Positions 42,377 through 51,466 are shown, numbered from the stretch's first letter. The stretch: DNA of 64,000 nt from JAFEBO01 sp044221315 (GCA_044221315.1 JBGAPK010000004.1:1-64000), one strand, 5' to 3'. The notes: generated by a model from the letters alone, not told the origin. Numbers and translations: made by a program.

Positions 42377-43273
42377 TTACTTGATTGCATCGAGGTTGTG
42401 GCCCCAATCATAAAAAGGACCGGGGATACCGAGCGGGTCTTTCACTTCAGGATTGTGGTAAAGCGCTACGTCGATGGACTTGATCGATAGATCGCCGAAA
42501 ACGAAGTTGTTCTTTCCGCGGACACCCGTAACCGACCCCGCATTACCCTTTCCGTCGGTATAGGTGCGTGTCTCCTTGCTGCCGTGCCGGGGAAAGGCGT
42601 CGATGGCATCTGTCAGCCACACGACGTATTGGGGAAACTGAATTTCGGTCCATGGCCGGCTGCACACGCCCGACTTCGAACTGCGAGCCCCCGTAACTGC
42701 ATTGAAAGCCGGTTTCGAGTCGTTGAAGTAAAACTCGTTGTAGACGGCCATATTGGACTCATTCGGATTCAGAGATCCGAGCAGATTGGTGCCGTAGGTG
42801 TTTGCGAGCGAGTAGATCCTCTGGCCTTTTTTGAGTTCGAATATGCTGTTGGGATCACGAACGGAGGCGAGATACTTCGCCGCGGGGCAACCGAATGGAC
42901 CATTCCGCGCTTCGTTCAGATACGGCTGGAGCAGAATGTTCGCGTTGACGTACCACCGAAATACCGCGGTGTTGAGCATCTGCGGCGTCTGCGAATAAGT
43001 CTTGTCCTTTCCCAGTTTGTCCGGGTCGGTCCACAGATCCATGAAATACGGAACCTTCTGAGCGTCCAGATACATCTGTGTTGCCATGCCGAGCTGGCGC
43101 TGATTGCTCTGACAAAGGACCGTCCACGCTGTCTTACGCGCCATGCCCAATCCGGGGAGCAAGATGCCAATTAGCGTTGCGATAATCGCGATCACCACCA
43201 ACAACTCAATCAGTGTGAACGCCCGCTGAATTCGCCCCCATCGAACAATCTTGGACCGGTTCTCCGTCTGCAT
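42377..43273 (-). CDS. Pseudopilin-like protein with N-terminal methylation domain
   Basis: A 298-residue protein. RAFTLIELLVVIAIIATLIG (about residues 17-36) is the prepilin cleavage/methylation segment, with Glu at +5, though Arg-Ala replaces the usual Gly before cleavage. The globular part has the short conserved segments shared with its neighbour: CQSNQRQLGMATQMYLDAQK, then NFVFGDLSIKSI and FYDWGHNL at the end. The two are paralogues. Genes of this type often lie beside sugar transporters and LacI regulators in planctomycetes. The role in polysaccharide capture or secretion is unproven. The start is ATG 43273. Confidence 0.75.
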   Translation of the reverse strand: MQTENRSKIVRWGRIQRAFTLIELLVVIAIIATLIGILLPGLGMARKTAWTVLCQSNQRQLGMATQMYLDAQKVPYFMDLWTDPDKLGKDKTYSQTPQMLNTAVFRWYVNANILLQPYLNEARNGPFGCPAAKYLASVRDPNSIFELKKGQRIYSLANTYGTNLLGSLNPNESNMAVYNEFYFNDSKPAFNAVTGARSSKSGVCSRPWTEIQFPQYVVWLTDAIDAFPRHGSKETRTYTDGKGNAGSVTGVRGKNNFVFGDLSIKSIDVALYHNPEVKDPLGIPGPFYDWGHNLDAIK

Positions 43274-43330
43274 GCTCCGGCTCCTATCCCCGCAGGTCGT
43301 CGCCCGAACGGGCTCGCCGCGGCAGTCTAC

Positions 43331-45958
43331 TCACTTTCGGTGCGGGGCCGTCGGAATCGACGGGCCGCCTTTGGACACCACGCCCGGCTTGGCTTCCGCC
43401 GCGCCGGTGGCCCGAACCTGGACGCCATCTCCGCTTCCCCACGAGACATATACGTCGAGAACCTCGTCCTGGCCCAATCCTTTGAACAGAGATTCCGTCA
43501 GTATTCCTCCCGGAACTGCTGATGTGGGATGTGGGATGTCGGATGTCGGATGTGGCTTCCCGTTCTTCACACCGGCGGAATCCTTCTGTCCCGACCCGAC
43601 CTGAACCACGGCCGGCGTTCCGGCCACGAACGCCCGACTATCGAAATGCACCTGAACCTTGCGCCCGCGCCACGTGCGGACCGCTTCCACTGTTCCAAGT
43701 TCCACCGGCGGGACAGGATCGATCAGGAGCCCGGCCTCGCCGCTCTCGGTCCAGGCGGGGCGGATCCCCAGCATCCACTCGAGACTGACGCGGTTGAGCC
43801 ACGCCGCCGAGCCGGTGTACCACGTCCAGCCGGCACGGCCGGGCTTATCCGAGAGCGGGCCATCGACGTTGCCGGGGGTGACGTACGGCTCGGCGAAGTA
43901 ACTGTCAGCGTCCTGACCCCGGGTCGGGGGCGAGATGCTCTTCCAGATGCGGGCCACGCTCTCGACGTCGCGGCGCTTGCATGCCGCGGCAAGAGCCCAC
44001 GTCGCGGCGTGCATGTAGACGCCTCCGTTCTCGCGGCTGCCGGGGCTGTAGCGGGTGACGTAGCCGATCGTCGGGTCGGGGATGGTGTACGCCGGGAAGA
44101 GCAGCAGCGGGCCGTAGGGGCTGAGCAGGTTCTTCTTGACACTCTCCCACGCGGCTGCGGCGCGATCGTCGGGGGCGATACTGGTCAGGATGGCCCAGGT
44201 CTGGGCGTTCAGGTGGATCTTGCCTTCGGCGTTCTGGGAACTGCCGATCCACTCGCCGCTGTCCTTCGTGCCGTACTTGTACCACGCGCCGTCCCATGCG
44301 TGGGCGTTGATGGCCTTGATGTACTCGTCTCGTTTGGTGCGGTAACGGGAGGCGATCTTCTGGTCGCCGGCACGCTCGAGGACGACGGCAAAGTTCTGCA
44401 GGATGTCGCAGAGGAACATCGCGAGCCAGACCGATTCGCCCTTCTCGTCGATGCCCATCGCGGAGAGGCCGTCGTTCCAGTCGCAGGAGCCGATGAACGG
44501 GATGCCCCGTGCGCTCGTGCGCTTGAAGGAACGTTCGATGGAGCGCTCGCAGTGATCGAGGATCGTGGTCTTTGTCGGGTCGTCCACGAACGGCGCGGTG
44601 CGCTGAAGGATCGAATCGTCCCCGGTCTCGCGGATGTAGTTGCCGACGAGGAACGGGAGCCAGAGGTAGTCGTCGCTGCAGGCGGTGTGATTGCCGAAAT
44701 CGGCCAGCGCGTGCCACCAGTGATAGACCGAGCCGTCCTTGAACTGACGCTCGGCGTGCAGCATGATCTGTCGCGCCGTGCCGGCCGGGTCGAGCGGCAG
44801 CCAAACCTGGCTGTCCTGCAACTGATCGCGGAAACCGAACGCGCCGGACTGCTGGTAGTAGCCGGTGCGGCCCCACATACGCCCGCTGAGGGCCTGGTAA
44901 GGGAGCCAGTAGTTGTTCAGCAGGTCAAAGTCCTGGCGTTCGGACCTGATGAAAGTGGGGGAGAGGAGTTTCTTCCAGAATTCCCCGGCCTTGGCGGGAG
45001 TTGCCCAGGCTGTCTTCTCGTCGCTGTACTTGTCGACCTGCGCGAGGCAGGTCTTCTTGTCGGCACCGATCGTGATCACGAAATGCAACTTCACCGTGGC
45101 GCCGGGCGCGATAGTCAGATCGCCTCCGAGTGCTGCGGACGCATCACCGAAGCGGCCGAAGCCCGCCTTCTTTATGTCTGCGCTGTCGCGCCCGCTCATC
45201 GCGCGTGGCGAAGCGGTGGAACCGTACTTGCCGAGGAAGGTCGCTTTGTCCGCGATGGCCAGCGGCCGATCGAACTGAGCGCCCCCGATGCTGTGGGCCG
45301 CGACGTAGGGCCAGGGCTGATTCCAGTGCTCACGCTCGGTCTTGGGACGGATGTCCCACATGTTCTTGGTGGCGACGATGGCGCGCCGGTTGGCGGATTC
45401 GTCGAACGTGACATCGAAGAACAATCGGTGGAATTCACGCTTGACGTCCGGCGCGACGCCGCAGGTCCACTCGAAAAACGAAGCGACCCGCAGGCTGCGT
45501 GCCTTGCGGGTCGTGTTGGTGAGTTCGACGCACCAGACTTCGACCGGATCGTTCGGCGCCACGCAAAGCGTCCACGTCGAGCGGATGCCCGAGCGGAGCG
45601 TCTTGAACGTCGTGCTGCCCAGGGCGTGCGTGCAGGAATACTCGTCGTAGGGGCGCCGGCAAGGGGCCGGGGCGAGCGACCAGACGTCGGGGGCATCGAG
45701 CGGGGCGTCGAGGTCGGAGATGTACAGGAACTTGCCGTAACAGTCACGGACGAGATCCATCTCCCAACGGGTCAGGACGTTGTGCTGGGCGTCGTCGTAC
45801 CAAGAGAACCCGCCGCCGTTCTGGCTGATGACCAGGCCGTACCGACCATTACAGATGACGTTGACCCACGGCATGGGGGTGTCGGAGTCGGTGATGACAA
45901 ACGACGACCCGGAGGGGTGGGAGTTCTCGAAATGTCCGAAGCGGCTGCTGAGCATCAT
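43331..45958 (-). CDS. GH94 disaccharide/oligosaccharide phosphorylase
   Basis: An 875-residue glycoside phosphorylase of family GH94, which splits a beta-linked glucoside or its N-acetyl analogue with phosphate to give alpha-sugar-1-phosphate. An N-terminal beta-sandwich (NVICNGRYGLVISQNGGG), a helical (alpha/alpha)6 barrel and a C-terminal jelly roll are visible. The catalytic acid is the first Asp of CDWNDGLSAMG. Phosphate-binding segments YSPGSRENGGVYMHAATW and SAAWLNRVSLEWMLGIRPAW follow. No signal peptide, so cytoplasmic. Cellobiose, chitobiose, laminaribiose and 1,2-beta-oligoglucan phosphorylases all share this fold. The neighbouring GH1 and glucanase-like lipoprotein favour a beta-glucoside. 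A five-fold heptamer repeat has expanded inside the C-terminal domain. A LacI-type site lies 62 bases upstream. Confidence 0.9.
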   Translation of the reverse strand: MMLSSRFGHFENSHPSGSSFVITDSDTPMPWVNVICNGRYGLVISQNGGGFSWYDDAQHNVLTRWEMDLVRDCYGKFLYISDLDAPLDAPDVWSLAPAPCRRPYDEYSCTHALGSTTFKTLRSGIRSTWTLCVAPNDPVEVWCVELTNTTRKARSLRVASFFEWTCGVAPDVKREFHRLFFDVTFDESANRRAIVATKNMWDIRPKTEREHWNQPWPYVAAHSIGGAQFDRPLAIADKATFLGKYGSTASPRAMSGRDSADIKKAGFGRFGDASAALGGDLTIAPGATVKLHFVITIGADKKTCLAQVDKYSDEKTAWATPAKAGEFWKKLLSPTFIRSERQDFDLLNNYWLPYQALSGRMWGRTGYYQQSGAFGFRDQLQDSQVWLPLDPAGTARQIMLHAERQFKDGSVYHWWHALADFGNHTACSDDYLWLPFLVGNYIRETGDDSILQRTAPFVDDPTKTTILDHCERSIERSFKRTSARGIPFIGSCDWNDGLSAMGIDEKGESVWLAMFLCDILQNFAVVLERAGDQKIASRYRTKRDEYIKAINAHAWDGAWYKYGTKDSGEWIGSSQNAEGKIHLNAQTWAILTSIAPDDRAAAAWESVKKNLLSPYGPLLLFPAYTIPDPTIGYVTRYSPGSRENGGVYMHAATWALAAACKRRDVESVARIWKSISPPTRGQDADSYFAEPYVTPGNVDGPLSDKPGRAGWTWYTGSAAWLNRVSLEWMLGIRPAWTESGEAGLLIDPVPPVELGTVEAVRTWRGRKVQVHFDSRAFVAGTPAVVQVGSGQKDSAGVKNGKPHPTSDIPHPTSAVPGGILTESLFKGLGQDEVLDVYVSWGSGDGVQVRATGAAEAKPGVVSKGGPSIPTAPHRK
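43521..43555. repeat. Heptamer tandem repeat inside the GH94 gene
   Basis: Five consecutive 7-mers, GATGTGG twice, GATGTCG twice, GATGTGG once. They encode the odd stretch KPHPTSDIPHPTSAVPGG in the C-terminal domain of the phosphorylase. The array is 35 bases long, which is not a multiple of three. Confidence 0.85.
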
Positions 45959-46019
45959 GCTTCAATCCGAGGTGCGCCGTTGGGGAACAAAACGCACGCA
46001 AATCATTCGCTTCCAGCCC

Positions 46020-46035
46020 ATGAAAGCGTTTACAT
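46020..46035. promoter_or_regulatory. LacI-type operator palindrome 2 (GH94 gene)
   Basis: ATGAAAGCGTTTACAT is a near-palindrome with the central CG typical of LacI/GalR sites, 62 bases upstream of the phosphorylase start. Confidence 0.6.
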
Positions 46036-46127
46036 CGTGACACATCATTGCCCGCCTGTCAAGTCCCTCGGGCGGAGTGCAAGCGGAATTCTGACCCGGC
46101 GCCTGGTGGTAAGAAACGAGGTCCGGC

Positions 46128-46165
46128 AAAAACGACCGGGCCGCGACTGGAAGCCGCGGCCCGGT
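46128..46165 (-). terminator. Terminator of the PEP-CTERM gene at 46219
   Basis: ACCGGGCCGCG and CGCGGCCCGGT form an 11-bp stem with a 9-base loop. On the minus strand it is followed by CGTTTTT. Confidence 0.85.
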
Positions 46166-46218
46166 GCCTAAGTCCTTGACAGGCCGAGGCAAGGCGCCCC
46201 GGCCCGAAGTAAGTCCGA

Positions 46219-47070
46219 TCAGGCCCGCCGACGACGGCCGGCGATCAGCCCGCCCAGGCCGAGCAGGGCAAAGCCCGCCGGAGCCGGAACGATCTGGATA
46301 TCACCGTACTCGATGTCGTTGACGGTCGAGCCATCCACGAGGGGGTTGCGGGTGTGCTGCCAGCGGAAGCCGACCCACGAGCCATCGTTAAAGCCGTTGG
46401 GGTTTGCCGGATCGCCCATGTCGAAGGTGTTGCCCACGGTCTTGCTGAAGCCGGAGGTCAGGTTCTCGAACTGAACGACGTACTGCGCGATCGGACCGGC
46501 GGCGCCGGGGGCGTAGTAGGTGTAGCTCATGCGGAGCAGATCGCCCTTCTTGAAGGCGTCCGTTCCGTTGTTGTGCTCGCCGATGAGGCTGAACTTCTGG
46601 TTCGCGCCGCCGACGAAGACCGTGCCGTTGCCGACGACGAAGATTCCGCCCTCGTCGATCCAGCCGCCGCCGCGATCGTTGCCGAAGAAGATGCCGCCCT
46701 CGGGCTGCTGCGGCCAGAGCTGGCCCGAACCATCGTTATCGATGTTCGAGTTCATGCGCATCGTGTAGGAGATCTTGAAGGACTCGTTGTTCTTCATGGA
46801 GAGCTTGGTCGCGCCGCCGTCCTCGCTGAGATACGCGAAGTGGCGATTGGCGAACTTCTGCGGATCGCCCGTTCCCGGAGGGTTCATGTTCTCGACGATG
46901 CGGGCATGCGACGTCTGATTCGGCGCGATGTCCGGGAGGATGTTCGAGCTCGGATAGTCGTTCCAATTCCGGAGCTGAACGTTGAACGCGTTGGCGTTGG
47001 TGACGCCGCCGAAGGCCGAGCCCGCCACGCCGGCGAGAGCCGCAAGAGCAATAAGTCCACTAACTTTCAT
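46219..47070 (-). CDS. Exported protein with PEP-CTERM-like anchor
   Basis: A 283-residue exported protein. A signal peptide (MKVSGLIALAALAGVAGSAFG) leads to a domain of about 240 residues rich in Asn, Gly and Asp with beta-sandwich character (FKISYTMRMNSN, GGWIDEGGIFVVGNG, YVVQFENLTSGF). The end is a sorting signal: VPAPAGFALLGLGGLIAG then RRRRA, the PEP-CTERM pattern recognised by exosortase-type systems. It should be surface-attached or processed. ATG 47070 has AGAGGAG 6 bases upstream. A LacI-type palindrome lies 90 bases upstream. Confidence 0.78.
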   Translation of the reverse strand: MKVSGLIALAALAGVAGSAFGGVTNANAFNVQLRNWNDYPSSNILPDIAPNQTSHARIVENMNPPGTGDPQKFANRHFAYLSEDGGATKLSMKNNESFKISYTMRMNSNIDNDGSGQLWPQQPEGGIFFGNDRGGGWIDEGGIFVVGNGTVFVGGANQKFSLIGEHNNGTDAFKKGDLLRMSYTYYAPGAAGPIAQYVVQFENLTSGFSKTVGNTFDMGDPANPNGFNDGSWVGFRWQHTRNPLVDGSTVNDIEYGDIQIVPAPAGFALLGLGGLIAGRRRRA

Positions 47071-47159
47071 TCCATTCTCCTCTCGAGCTAGGCCGGCGGT
47101 TCGCAAGTCGGGCCGTTGCGAATTCCCGTTGCCACCACGGCAGGGGTAAGGTCCGAAAC

Positions 47160-47175
47160 CTGAAACCGTTTTCAG
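47160..47175. promoter_or_regulatory. LacI-type operator palindrome 3 (PEP-CTERM gene)
   Basis: CTGAAACCGTTTTCAG has 6-bp perfect arms around CCGT. The 226-base gap 47071-47296 holds nothing else that I can identify. Confidence 0.6.
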
Positions 47176-47296
47176 CCACGAGAACAAATGACAGGTTCCC
47201 GCGGATGAAACATGCCGCAGAAACACCGCAAAGCCAGCAAAGTCGGCACTTTGCGTAACATTGAACGCCCGATAACCGCAAATTGACGTTTCGGAC

Positions 47297-48919
47297 CTAT
47301 CGCGCGGAGCGCTTCAGACCTAATCGTTCCATGCCGTCCGCTACGAACTTGTGGCCATGGAACCAGCGCCAGACGTTGCCCGTTCGGGCATTTTCGATCG
47401 CAAGCAACATCGGTCCCTGATCGATCGCCAGGTAGTCCTTGGCGGCCCAGGGTTTTCCGTCGGGACCGCGTTCATTGAACGCATCGACAAAGCCAAATCC
47501 GCCGCCGTCGGCCAACGGCTTGGCGGGATCGCGCCAGGTCAGCGGGGCTCCCTTTTCATCCCTGAGGGAGCGGTAATGACGCAGAGCACGCAGCGAGGCG
47601 TCGGGCTGGAACAGGATCGCGCAGCCGGCGCCGTAGGGTGCGATGGTGCCGTCGCCCCAGGAGTCCGGCGACCGAAAGGTCGTGAAGTCGTATTCCGCGC
47701 GGGCCCCGGGCATGGGCACAGACTTGGGGAAGACGCCGGCGACGAGATAGCCCTTCGGGTAGTCCGAGGCGGTCAAACCCCAGGCATCGGCTCCGAGCGT
47801 CGGGAGGTGCTTGGGATTCTCGAGGGCTTTGAGCCGGTGCAGCGTGGTCGCCCGACGGCTGTTCTCCCACCAATCGACGCGGGCACGCTGGCCCGCGCCG
47901 TGCCTGGCCGGCTCGTCGGCTCCCATGCTCGCGTAGTCAATCCACAAGTGGCTGAAGGTGTTCACGAACAGGGAGCCCGAGAAAGGGAACCAACTGAACA
48001 CGCCAGTCTGGCGTTCCAGATCTGAGGGCAAGTCCGCTGCCTTCCCCGTGAACGTGTGTTCCCCGAGCTGCCGTCGCAGGCGGTAATACACGCCGGGATC
48101 GATCCGGAATTCATCGCGGGGAGCGCACACCGCGAGAAAGGTCGTCAGGCGATGCTCGCAGCCGGAATCGACCCAGTAGTAGGGGAGGCGGGATCCCTCG
48201 CCCGCGGGTTTGTTCTTGTCCTTTGGTTTCCATCCAAGCGAAATGAAGCCGCGCTCGTGGGGCTTGGCCTCGTCGCCTCCCTGGAAGAACTTCCAGTCAG
48301 CGTCCTGAAAGAACCCATCGGCGAGCGTTGCGACCTCGCCGCCGAAATACGAAGAGGCGGTCAGCATTCCGGCGAAGAGCAGTGCGGAGTCGATCGTGCT
48401 GATGATGTGCTCGAGGTTCTTGCCCTCGTGGATGCCGCCTGTCTTCCCGTCGAGGTAGTGCTGGAAGAGCCCCGCCTTTCGGATGTCGGGCTGGGACTTC
48501 AAAGTTCGGAGGACAAGCAGTGCGCGTTCCTCGGCCTGGGTCCGGGTGACCCAGCCTCGCTCCACTCCGATGGGCAGGCCCGAGAGCAGGAACCCGACGC
48601 CCGCGACGCTGATAGTGGGTTCGGAAAGCCGATCGGGCGGCATCCCGGTGGTGGCGCCCGCCGATTTCCACAGGAACTCGAAGCAGCCGCGCTGGATCTC
48701 ATCGAGGAACTGCTCGTCCTCCTTTGAGAACTGGAACGGCGGTCGCTTGGTTCCTTCCGCCGAAGCGATGACCGGCAGGCCGTCGGAATTGCCGGATTGC
48801 GGGGTTGGCTCGCCGCAGGCAACCGGGAGCAACGCGAGAGGAGCGACAGCGAAAACCAGAATGGAGGGGAGATCGCGGAGCACGGAGCGCAGAGTATCAT
48901 GGAAAGAAAGCGTTTTCAT
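47297..48919 (-). CDS. Glucoamylase-fold lipoprotein (possible beta-glucanase, GH144-like)
   Basis: A 540-residue lipoprotein. The signal ends in LLPVACG with the lipid Cys at about residue 35. The body is an (alpha/alpha)6-type enzyme with the 'Glycoamylase' domain pattern: DEIQRGCFEFLWKSAGATTGMP, SVAGVGFLLSGLPIGVERGW, RTQAEERALLVLRTLK, GIHEGKNLEHIISTIDSALL, FVNTFSHLWIDYASMG, GLTASDYPKGY and FGFVDAFNE. Characterised members hydrolyse beta-1,2-glucan (GH144 and relatives), but others are unassigned, so I do not name a substrate. It sits in the outer or inner membrane and should yield oligosaccharides for the importer. The start ATG 48919 overlaps a LacI-type palindrome. The gene is divergent from lacI. 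Confidence 0.75.
   Translation of the reverse strand: MKTLSFHDTLRSVLRDLPSILVFAVAPLALLPVACGEPTPQSGNSDGLPVIASAEGTKRPPFQFSKEDEQFLDEIQRGCFEFLWKSAGATTGMPPDRLSEPTISVAGVGFLLSGLPIGVERGWVTRTQAEERALLVLRTLKSQPDIRKAGLFQHYLDGKTGGIHEGKNLEHIISTIDSALLFAGMLTASSYFGGEVATLADGFFQDADWKFFQGGDEAKPHERGFISLGWKPKDKNKPAGEGSRLPYYWVDSGCEHRLTTFLAVCAPRDEFRIDPGVYYRLRRQLGEHTFTGKAADLPSDLERQTGVFSWFPFSGSLFVNTFSHLWIDYASMGADEPARHGAGQRARVDWWENSRRATTLHRLKALENPKHLPTLGADAWGLTASDYPKGYLVAGVFPKSVPMPGARAEYDFTTFRSPDSWGDGTIAPYGAGCAILFQPDASLRALRHYRSLRDEKGAPLTWRDPAKPLADGGGFGFVDAFNERGPDGKPWAAKDYLAIDQGPMLLAIENARTGNVWRWFHGHKFVADGMERLGLKRSAR
48904..48919. promoter_or_regulatory. LacI-type operator palindrome 4 (over the lipoprotein start)
   Basis: AAGAAAGCGTTTTCAT matches the set consensus ATGAAA(A/G)CG(T/C)TTTCAT on the reverse strand. 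It includes the ATG start codon and first codons of the lipoprotein gene, so part of the match could be coding coincidence. Confidence 0.5.
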
Positions 48920-48957
48920 CGGGGCCGGTTTTTGTTCGCTTTTGGAGGGATAGGGGC

Positions 48958-48974
48958 CTGAAAACGCTAATCAG
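48958..48974. promoter_or_regulatory. LacI-type operator palindrome 5 (lacI promoter)
   Basis: CTGAAAACGCTAATCAG has one good half (TGAAAACG) and a weaker partner. It lies 8 bases before the LacI-gene ATG and 39 bases from the divergent lipoprotein start. With the previous site it could give joint autoregulation. Confidence 0.5.
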
Positions 48975-48982
48975 CCGATAGC

Positions 48983-50029
48983 ATGATCGCTGTGACACGC
49001 AAGGCAAGGGTACATTCACTCTCAAAGGGCGGCGCCTCGATCCAGGATGTGGCGCAAGAAGCCAAGGTGTCCATCGCAACGGTCAGCCGGGTGCTGAACC
49101 AGCCTGATCTAGTTACGGCGGAGACCGCCGGCCGTGTTCGCGAGGCGATCAAGCAACTCGGGTATGTTCCCAACGCGTACGCGCAAGGCCTTAGCCGTCG
49201 GGGCGGCAAGGTACTCGGCATCGTGCTGCCGGACATTCACGGCGAGTTCTACTCCGAACTCCTTCGCGGCGCCGACGGCGAGGCACGCAGGCTCGGATTC
49301 CACCTGCTGGTCAGTTCCGATGCGCACGACCACGGCCAGCCGACACGCACCGAGAATCTCGCGTTCGGCCTGATCGACGGGCTTGCGCTGATGATGACCG
49401 AGCCAAACATGGAATTGTGGCGTGAGACGCTCGACGCAGCCCTGCCGACCGTCGTCCTCGATGCCGACATCAACGAGCCCGGCGTGGACAGCGTGGTCGT
49501 GGATAACGCGATGGGCACGCACGAGGCGGCGGAACACCTGCTGGCGAAGACGCCGGCCTCCAACTGCTATTTCGTCGGCGGTCCGCGGGAGAACTTTGAT
49601 ACGTCGCAGCGTGCCGCGGAATTTCGCAAGGCGCTGGTCGCCGCCGGGCACGCGGTGCGTGAGGAGCAGTTTGCATTCGGCGACTATTCGGTTGAGTGGG
49701 GCCGTGTGTGGGCGGCGCAAAGGCTCAAGGCGTCGGGCCTGAAGAACTCCGCGGTATTGGCGGGCAATGACGAGATTGCGCTGGGCATCATGCAGGCGGC
49801 GCAGGACGCGGGGCTACTTGTGCCGAAGGACGTGCGCATCGTCGGCTTCGACGACACGCGGATCGCGACTCTTGTTCGGCCCGCGCTCTCGACCGTGCGT
49901 GTGCCGCTGCTGGACATCGGGGCGGCGGTGGTGCGGTTGCTGGTCGAACGGGTGGGGAACAGCGAGAAGCCGGCGACGCGCGAGAAGCTGCCGACGAAAC
50001 TGATCATCCGCGAGAGCAGCCGAGTCTGA
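48983..50029 (+). CDS. LacI-family transcriptional regulator
   Basis: A 348-residue regulator. The N-terminal helix-turn-helix and hinge are typical: ASIQDVAQEAKVSIATVSRV then LNQPDLVTAETAGRVREAI and KQLGYVPNAYAQGLSRR. The remaining 280 residues are a periplasmic-binding-like sugar domain (GIVLPDIHGEFYSELLRGAD, SVVVDNAMGTHEAAEHLL, VLAGNDEIALGIMQAAQDAG, RIVGFDDTRIATLVRPALST). It should bind palindromes with a central CG and be released by a sugar. Six matching palindromes occur across 37-54 kb. The gene is divergent from the glucanase-like lipoprotein gene. The start is ATG 48983. Confidence 0.92.
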   Translation: MIAVTRKARVHSLSKGGASIQDVAQEAKVSIATVSRVLNQPDLVTAETAGRVREAIKQLGYVPNAYAQGLSRRGGKVLGIVLPDIHGEFYSELLRGADGEARRLGFHLLVSSDAHDHGQPTRTENLAFGLIDGLALMMTEPNMELWRETLDAALPTVVLDADINEPGVDSVVVDNAMGTHEAAEHLLAKTPASNCYFVGGPRENFDTSQRAAEFRKALVAAGHAVREEQFAFGDYSVEWGRVWAAQRLKASGLKNSAVLAGNDEIALGIMQAAQDAGLLVPKDVRIVGFDDTRIATLVRPALSTVRVPLLDIGAAVVRLLVERVGNSEKPATREKLPTKLIIRESSRV

Positions 50030-50056
50030 CCCGCGGCCGGGATGGTCCGACAGCAT

Positions 50057-51466
50057 TCAGGGAGTGAATGGGTCCTTGTCCAGGGCCGCGCCGTTGCTGT
50101 CGATCACCGTTCGGTACCAGAGCGCCGAGTCTTTCGGCGTTCGCTTCTGGGTGTCGTAGTCGACGTGCACGAGGCCGAAACGTTCCTTGTACCCCTGCGA
50201 CCACTCGAAGTTGTCGAGGATCGACCAGTGGAAATAGCCTCGGATGTCTGCGCCGGCCTTGACGGCGTTGCGGAGTTCGAGCAGGTAGCGCCGCGTAAAG
50301 TCGATGCGCTGCGGGTCGTGCACCTTGCCGTCCAGGGCGACCCAGTCGATGCCGGACATGCCGTTCTCGGTGATGTAGACCGGGAGTTTGTAGCGTTCGT
50401 ACGTGTATCGCGGCCCCCAGTGCAGGCTCTTGGGTTCAACCGGCCAGCGGAAGGCTGTGAGAGGGTGCGTGGGGTGGCGTTCGACGGCCTCGGGCTTGCC
50501 GTTGGCGCCTCGGCGCACAGGCACGCCCTCGTAGATGTTGACGCCGATGAAGTCGGTCTTCTGGGAGATCAGTTCCATGTCGCCCGGGCGCGGGTTGGGT
50601 GCATCGGCGCCGAAGAGTCTCAGGCCGTCTTCCGGGTAGGCGCCGCGCACGATCGCGTCGGCGTACCACGTGTTGTTCCAGAGATTCCGTTCGATTATTG
50701 AACCCATCGCTTCGATCGCGGCCTTCGCATCGTCGGGCGAGTCGGTCGCGGGGTATTTTGTCACACAAACCGGGGCATAACCGATCGACTGCGTTCCCTT
50801 GCAGCGTGCCCGGAGCACTTGCACGCCCTTGCCGTGGCTCATGAGCGCGTGATGGCAAGCGAGCAGGAGCTCGCGCGTCGGCAGGCGCAGGCCCGGGGCG
50901 TTGTGGGCGTCGGCGTGTCCGAACTGGAGGAACACCTGCGGCTCGTTCAGTGTCATCCAGTTTTTCACGCGATCGCCGAGGCGATCGGCGACCACTCCGG
51001 CGTATTCCGCGAACCACTCAACCGTCTCGCGATTGAGCCAGCCGCCGCGGCGGAAGAGGGCTTCGGGATAGTCCCAGTGGAAAAGCGTGACGTACGGCGT
51101 GATCCCCGCGCCGAGCAGTTCATTCACCAAGGCGTCGTAGAAGTCCAGGCCCTTGCGGTTGACGGCACCGACGCCGTCCGGCAGCACACGAGACCAGGAA
51201 ATCGAAAGCCGATAGGCTTTGAGGCCGATCGACTTCATGATCGCGACGTCGTCCTTGAAGCGGTGATAGTGATCGCAGGCGACATCGCCGGTGTGCCCGC
51301 CCCAGACATTTCGGGGCGCGGGGTTGTGGGCGGGGCCGCCCGCCGTCGGAACGGCGTGGCAGTAGGTGTCCCAGATCGACGGCCCTCGTCCGTCGGTGTT
51401 CCAGGCGCCCTCGATCTGATAGGCGCTGCTTGCGGCGCCCCACACGAACTCGTTCGGGAATGACAT
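50057..51466 (-). CDS. GH1 beta-glucosidase
   Basis: A 469-residue family 1 glycoside hydrolase with the two catalytic glutamates in WMTLNEPQVFL (acid/base) and PVYITENGMSG (nucleophile), and the opening FVWGAASSAYQIEGAWNTDG. It hydrolyses beta-glucosides or related oligosaccharides in the cytoplasm. No signal peptide. It converges with lacI, ending 28 bases after its stop. I see no palindrome ahead of it. The start is ATG 51466. Substrate range in GH1 is broad (glucose, galactose, 6-phospho forms). Confidence 0.95.
   Translation of the reverse strand: MSFPNEFVWGAASSAYQIEGAWNTDGRGPSIWDTYCHAVPTAGGPAHNPAPRNVWGGHTGDVACDHYHRFKDDVAIMKSIGLKAYRLSISWSRVLPDGVGAVNRKGLDFYDALVNELLGAGITPYVTLFHWDYPEALFRRGGWLNRETVEWFAEYAGVVADRLGDRVKNWMTLNEPQVFLQFGHADAHNAPGLRLPTRELLLACHHALMSHGKGVQVLRARCKGTQSIGYAPVCVTKYPATDSPDDAKAAIEAMGSIIERNLWNNTWYADAIVRGAYPEDGLRLFGADAPNPRPGDMELISQKTDFIGVNIYEGVPVRRGANGKPEAVERHPTHPLTAFRWPVEPKSLHWGPRYTYERYKLPVYITENGMSGIDWVALDGKVHDPQRIDFTRRYLLELRNAVKAGADIRGYFHWSILDNFEWSQGYKERFGLVHVDYDTQKRTPKDSALWYRTVIDSNGAALDKDPFTP

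Noticed and set aside
43521..43555. CRISPR or minisatellite array
   Set aside because: Units are 7 bases with no spacers and no cas genes. It is a short tandem repeat inside a gene.
43529..46171. An 880-codon open frame on the plus strand
   Set aside because: It is the antisense of the GH94 gene. High GC at third positions keeps the complement open, and the frame has no domain, start site or composition of its own.
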